The notes under the pieces were generated by a model. It ran no database searches and was not told the origin of the DNA. It worked only from the letters and a program-made list of their open reading frames with translations. The translations under genes were made by a program, and so were the position numbers. Positions 5,430-5,565 of a stretch of 5,565 nucleotides of DNA are shown here, piece after piece. Where the stretch lies: positions 1 to 5,565 of the forward strand of contig DAOVPH010000111.1 of the NCBI GenBank assembly GCA_030629295.1. Direction: 5' to 3'. The DNA comes from Candidatus Latescibacterota bacterium (GTDB lineage: Bacteria > Latescibacterota > MVCY01). Numbering within the stretch: position 1 is the first letter of the stretch; each line of letters begins with the position of its first letter.

Positions 5430-5565
5430 TCAGAACAGGTTCATTTGTGTCTGTCGCTGCTCCTTCCGTTCCAACACTTTCACCTTCCCATATACGCCAT
5501 CGTAACCTGGAGAAATCTGAACCTCTCCGTTTCTGACTTTCAGGATACCTTCATAAATCCTCCCA
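5430..5565 (-). CDS. C-terminus of a probable endonuclease Q-like (PHP-domain) protein, partial
   Basis: The reading frame is open from the right edge of the window to a TGA at 5432-5430 and gives 44 residues; the start lies outside. The segment EGILKVRNGEVQISPGYDGVYGKVKV (5-30; quoted in parts: EGILKVRNGEV, then PGYDGVYGKV) resembles, from memory, the C-terminal end of endonuclease Q and the related TIGR00375 family, often annotated as UvrD-related helicase-like proteins. Endonuclease Q cuts DNA 5' of deaminated bases such as uracil and hypoxanthine. The last five residues are QMNLF, close to the bacterial sliding-clamp-binding consensus QLSLF, which supports a DNA replication or repair role. 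The metal-binding PHP residues that would prove the family lie outside the window, so the family call is moderate. The frame itself is well supported by codon use and a stop 22 bases before a promoter. Confidence 0.62.
   Translation of the reverse strand, partial: GRIYEGILKVRNGEVQISPGYDGVYGKVKVLERKEQRQTQMNLF

Noticed and set aside
5239..5505. Plus-strand open frame of 88 codons
   Set aside because: It begins inside the mobile element, runs through a repeat and the minus-strand promoter and overlaps the endonuclease Q-like C-terminus antisense. The translation is basic and low in pattern, with no recognisable domain.
1..5565. A new multi-gene defence or biosynthetic system
   Set aside because: All genes are recognised housekeeping types (peptidase, tRNAs, SecDF, PdxJ, a repair nuclease fragment); nothing groups them into a new system.

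Overview
The window looks like a piece of chromosome from a Gram-negative-type bacterium, possibly from a poorly sampled or metagenome-derived lineage. The genes are ordinary housekeeping genes. SecD and SecF are fused into one 859-residue protein. PdxJ marks the deoxyxylulose-5-phosphate (DXP) dependent route to pyridoxal phosphate, which I know from proteobacteria, cyanobacteria and several other phyla but not from typical Firmicutes. I cannot name the phylum from sequence alone.

Layout, left to right. Bases 1-924 (+) hold the C-terminal part of an M3-family oligoendopeptidase (PepF-like) with a complete zinc site. A very good sigma70-type promoter (1013-1041) then drives a two-tRNA unit, tRNA-Arg(TCT) and tRNA-His(GTG), closed by a strong intrinsic terminator (1223-1259). 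Bases 1260-1619 hold no gene. They contain an old inverted repeat into which a 138-bp palindromic mobile element (MITE-like) has inserted. The fused secDF gene follows on the minus strand (1620-4199). A 180-bp spacer with another inverted repeat separates it from pdxJ, also minus (4380-5096). Upstream of pdxJ lie its Shine-Dalgarno sequence, a second copy of the 138-bp element in opposite orientation, a third periodic repeat, and a sigma70-type promoter (5380-5408, minus). The last 136 bases hold the C-terminus of another minus-strand gene, which resembles endonuclease Q and ends in a sliding-clamp-binding-like motif.

The genes form no obvious pathway. pdxJ and secDF point the same way and may share the promoter at 5380-5408, because I see no convincing promoter or terminator between them. 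The tRNA pair is an independent unit facing secDF tail to tail.

The most interesting content is between the genes. The two 138-bp copies differ at only 4 positions. Each is bracketed by its own 4-bp direct repeat (CTAC for copy 1, CTAT for copy 2), the mark of true transposition. Copy 2 landed at the edge of the pdxJ ribosome-binding site. All three larger intergenic gaps also carry degenerate repeats built from purine-rich 8-11-bp units. I found no new multi-gene system in the window.
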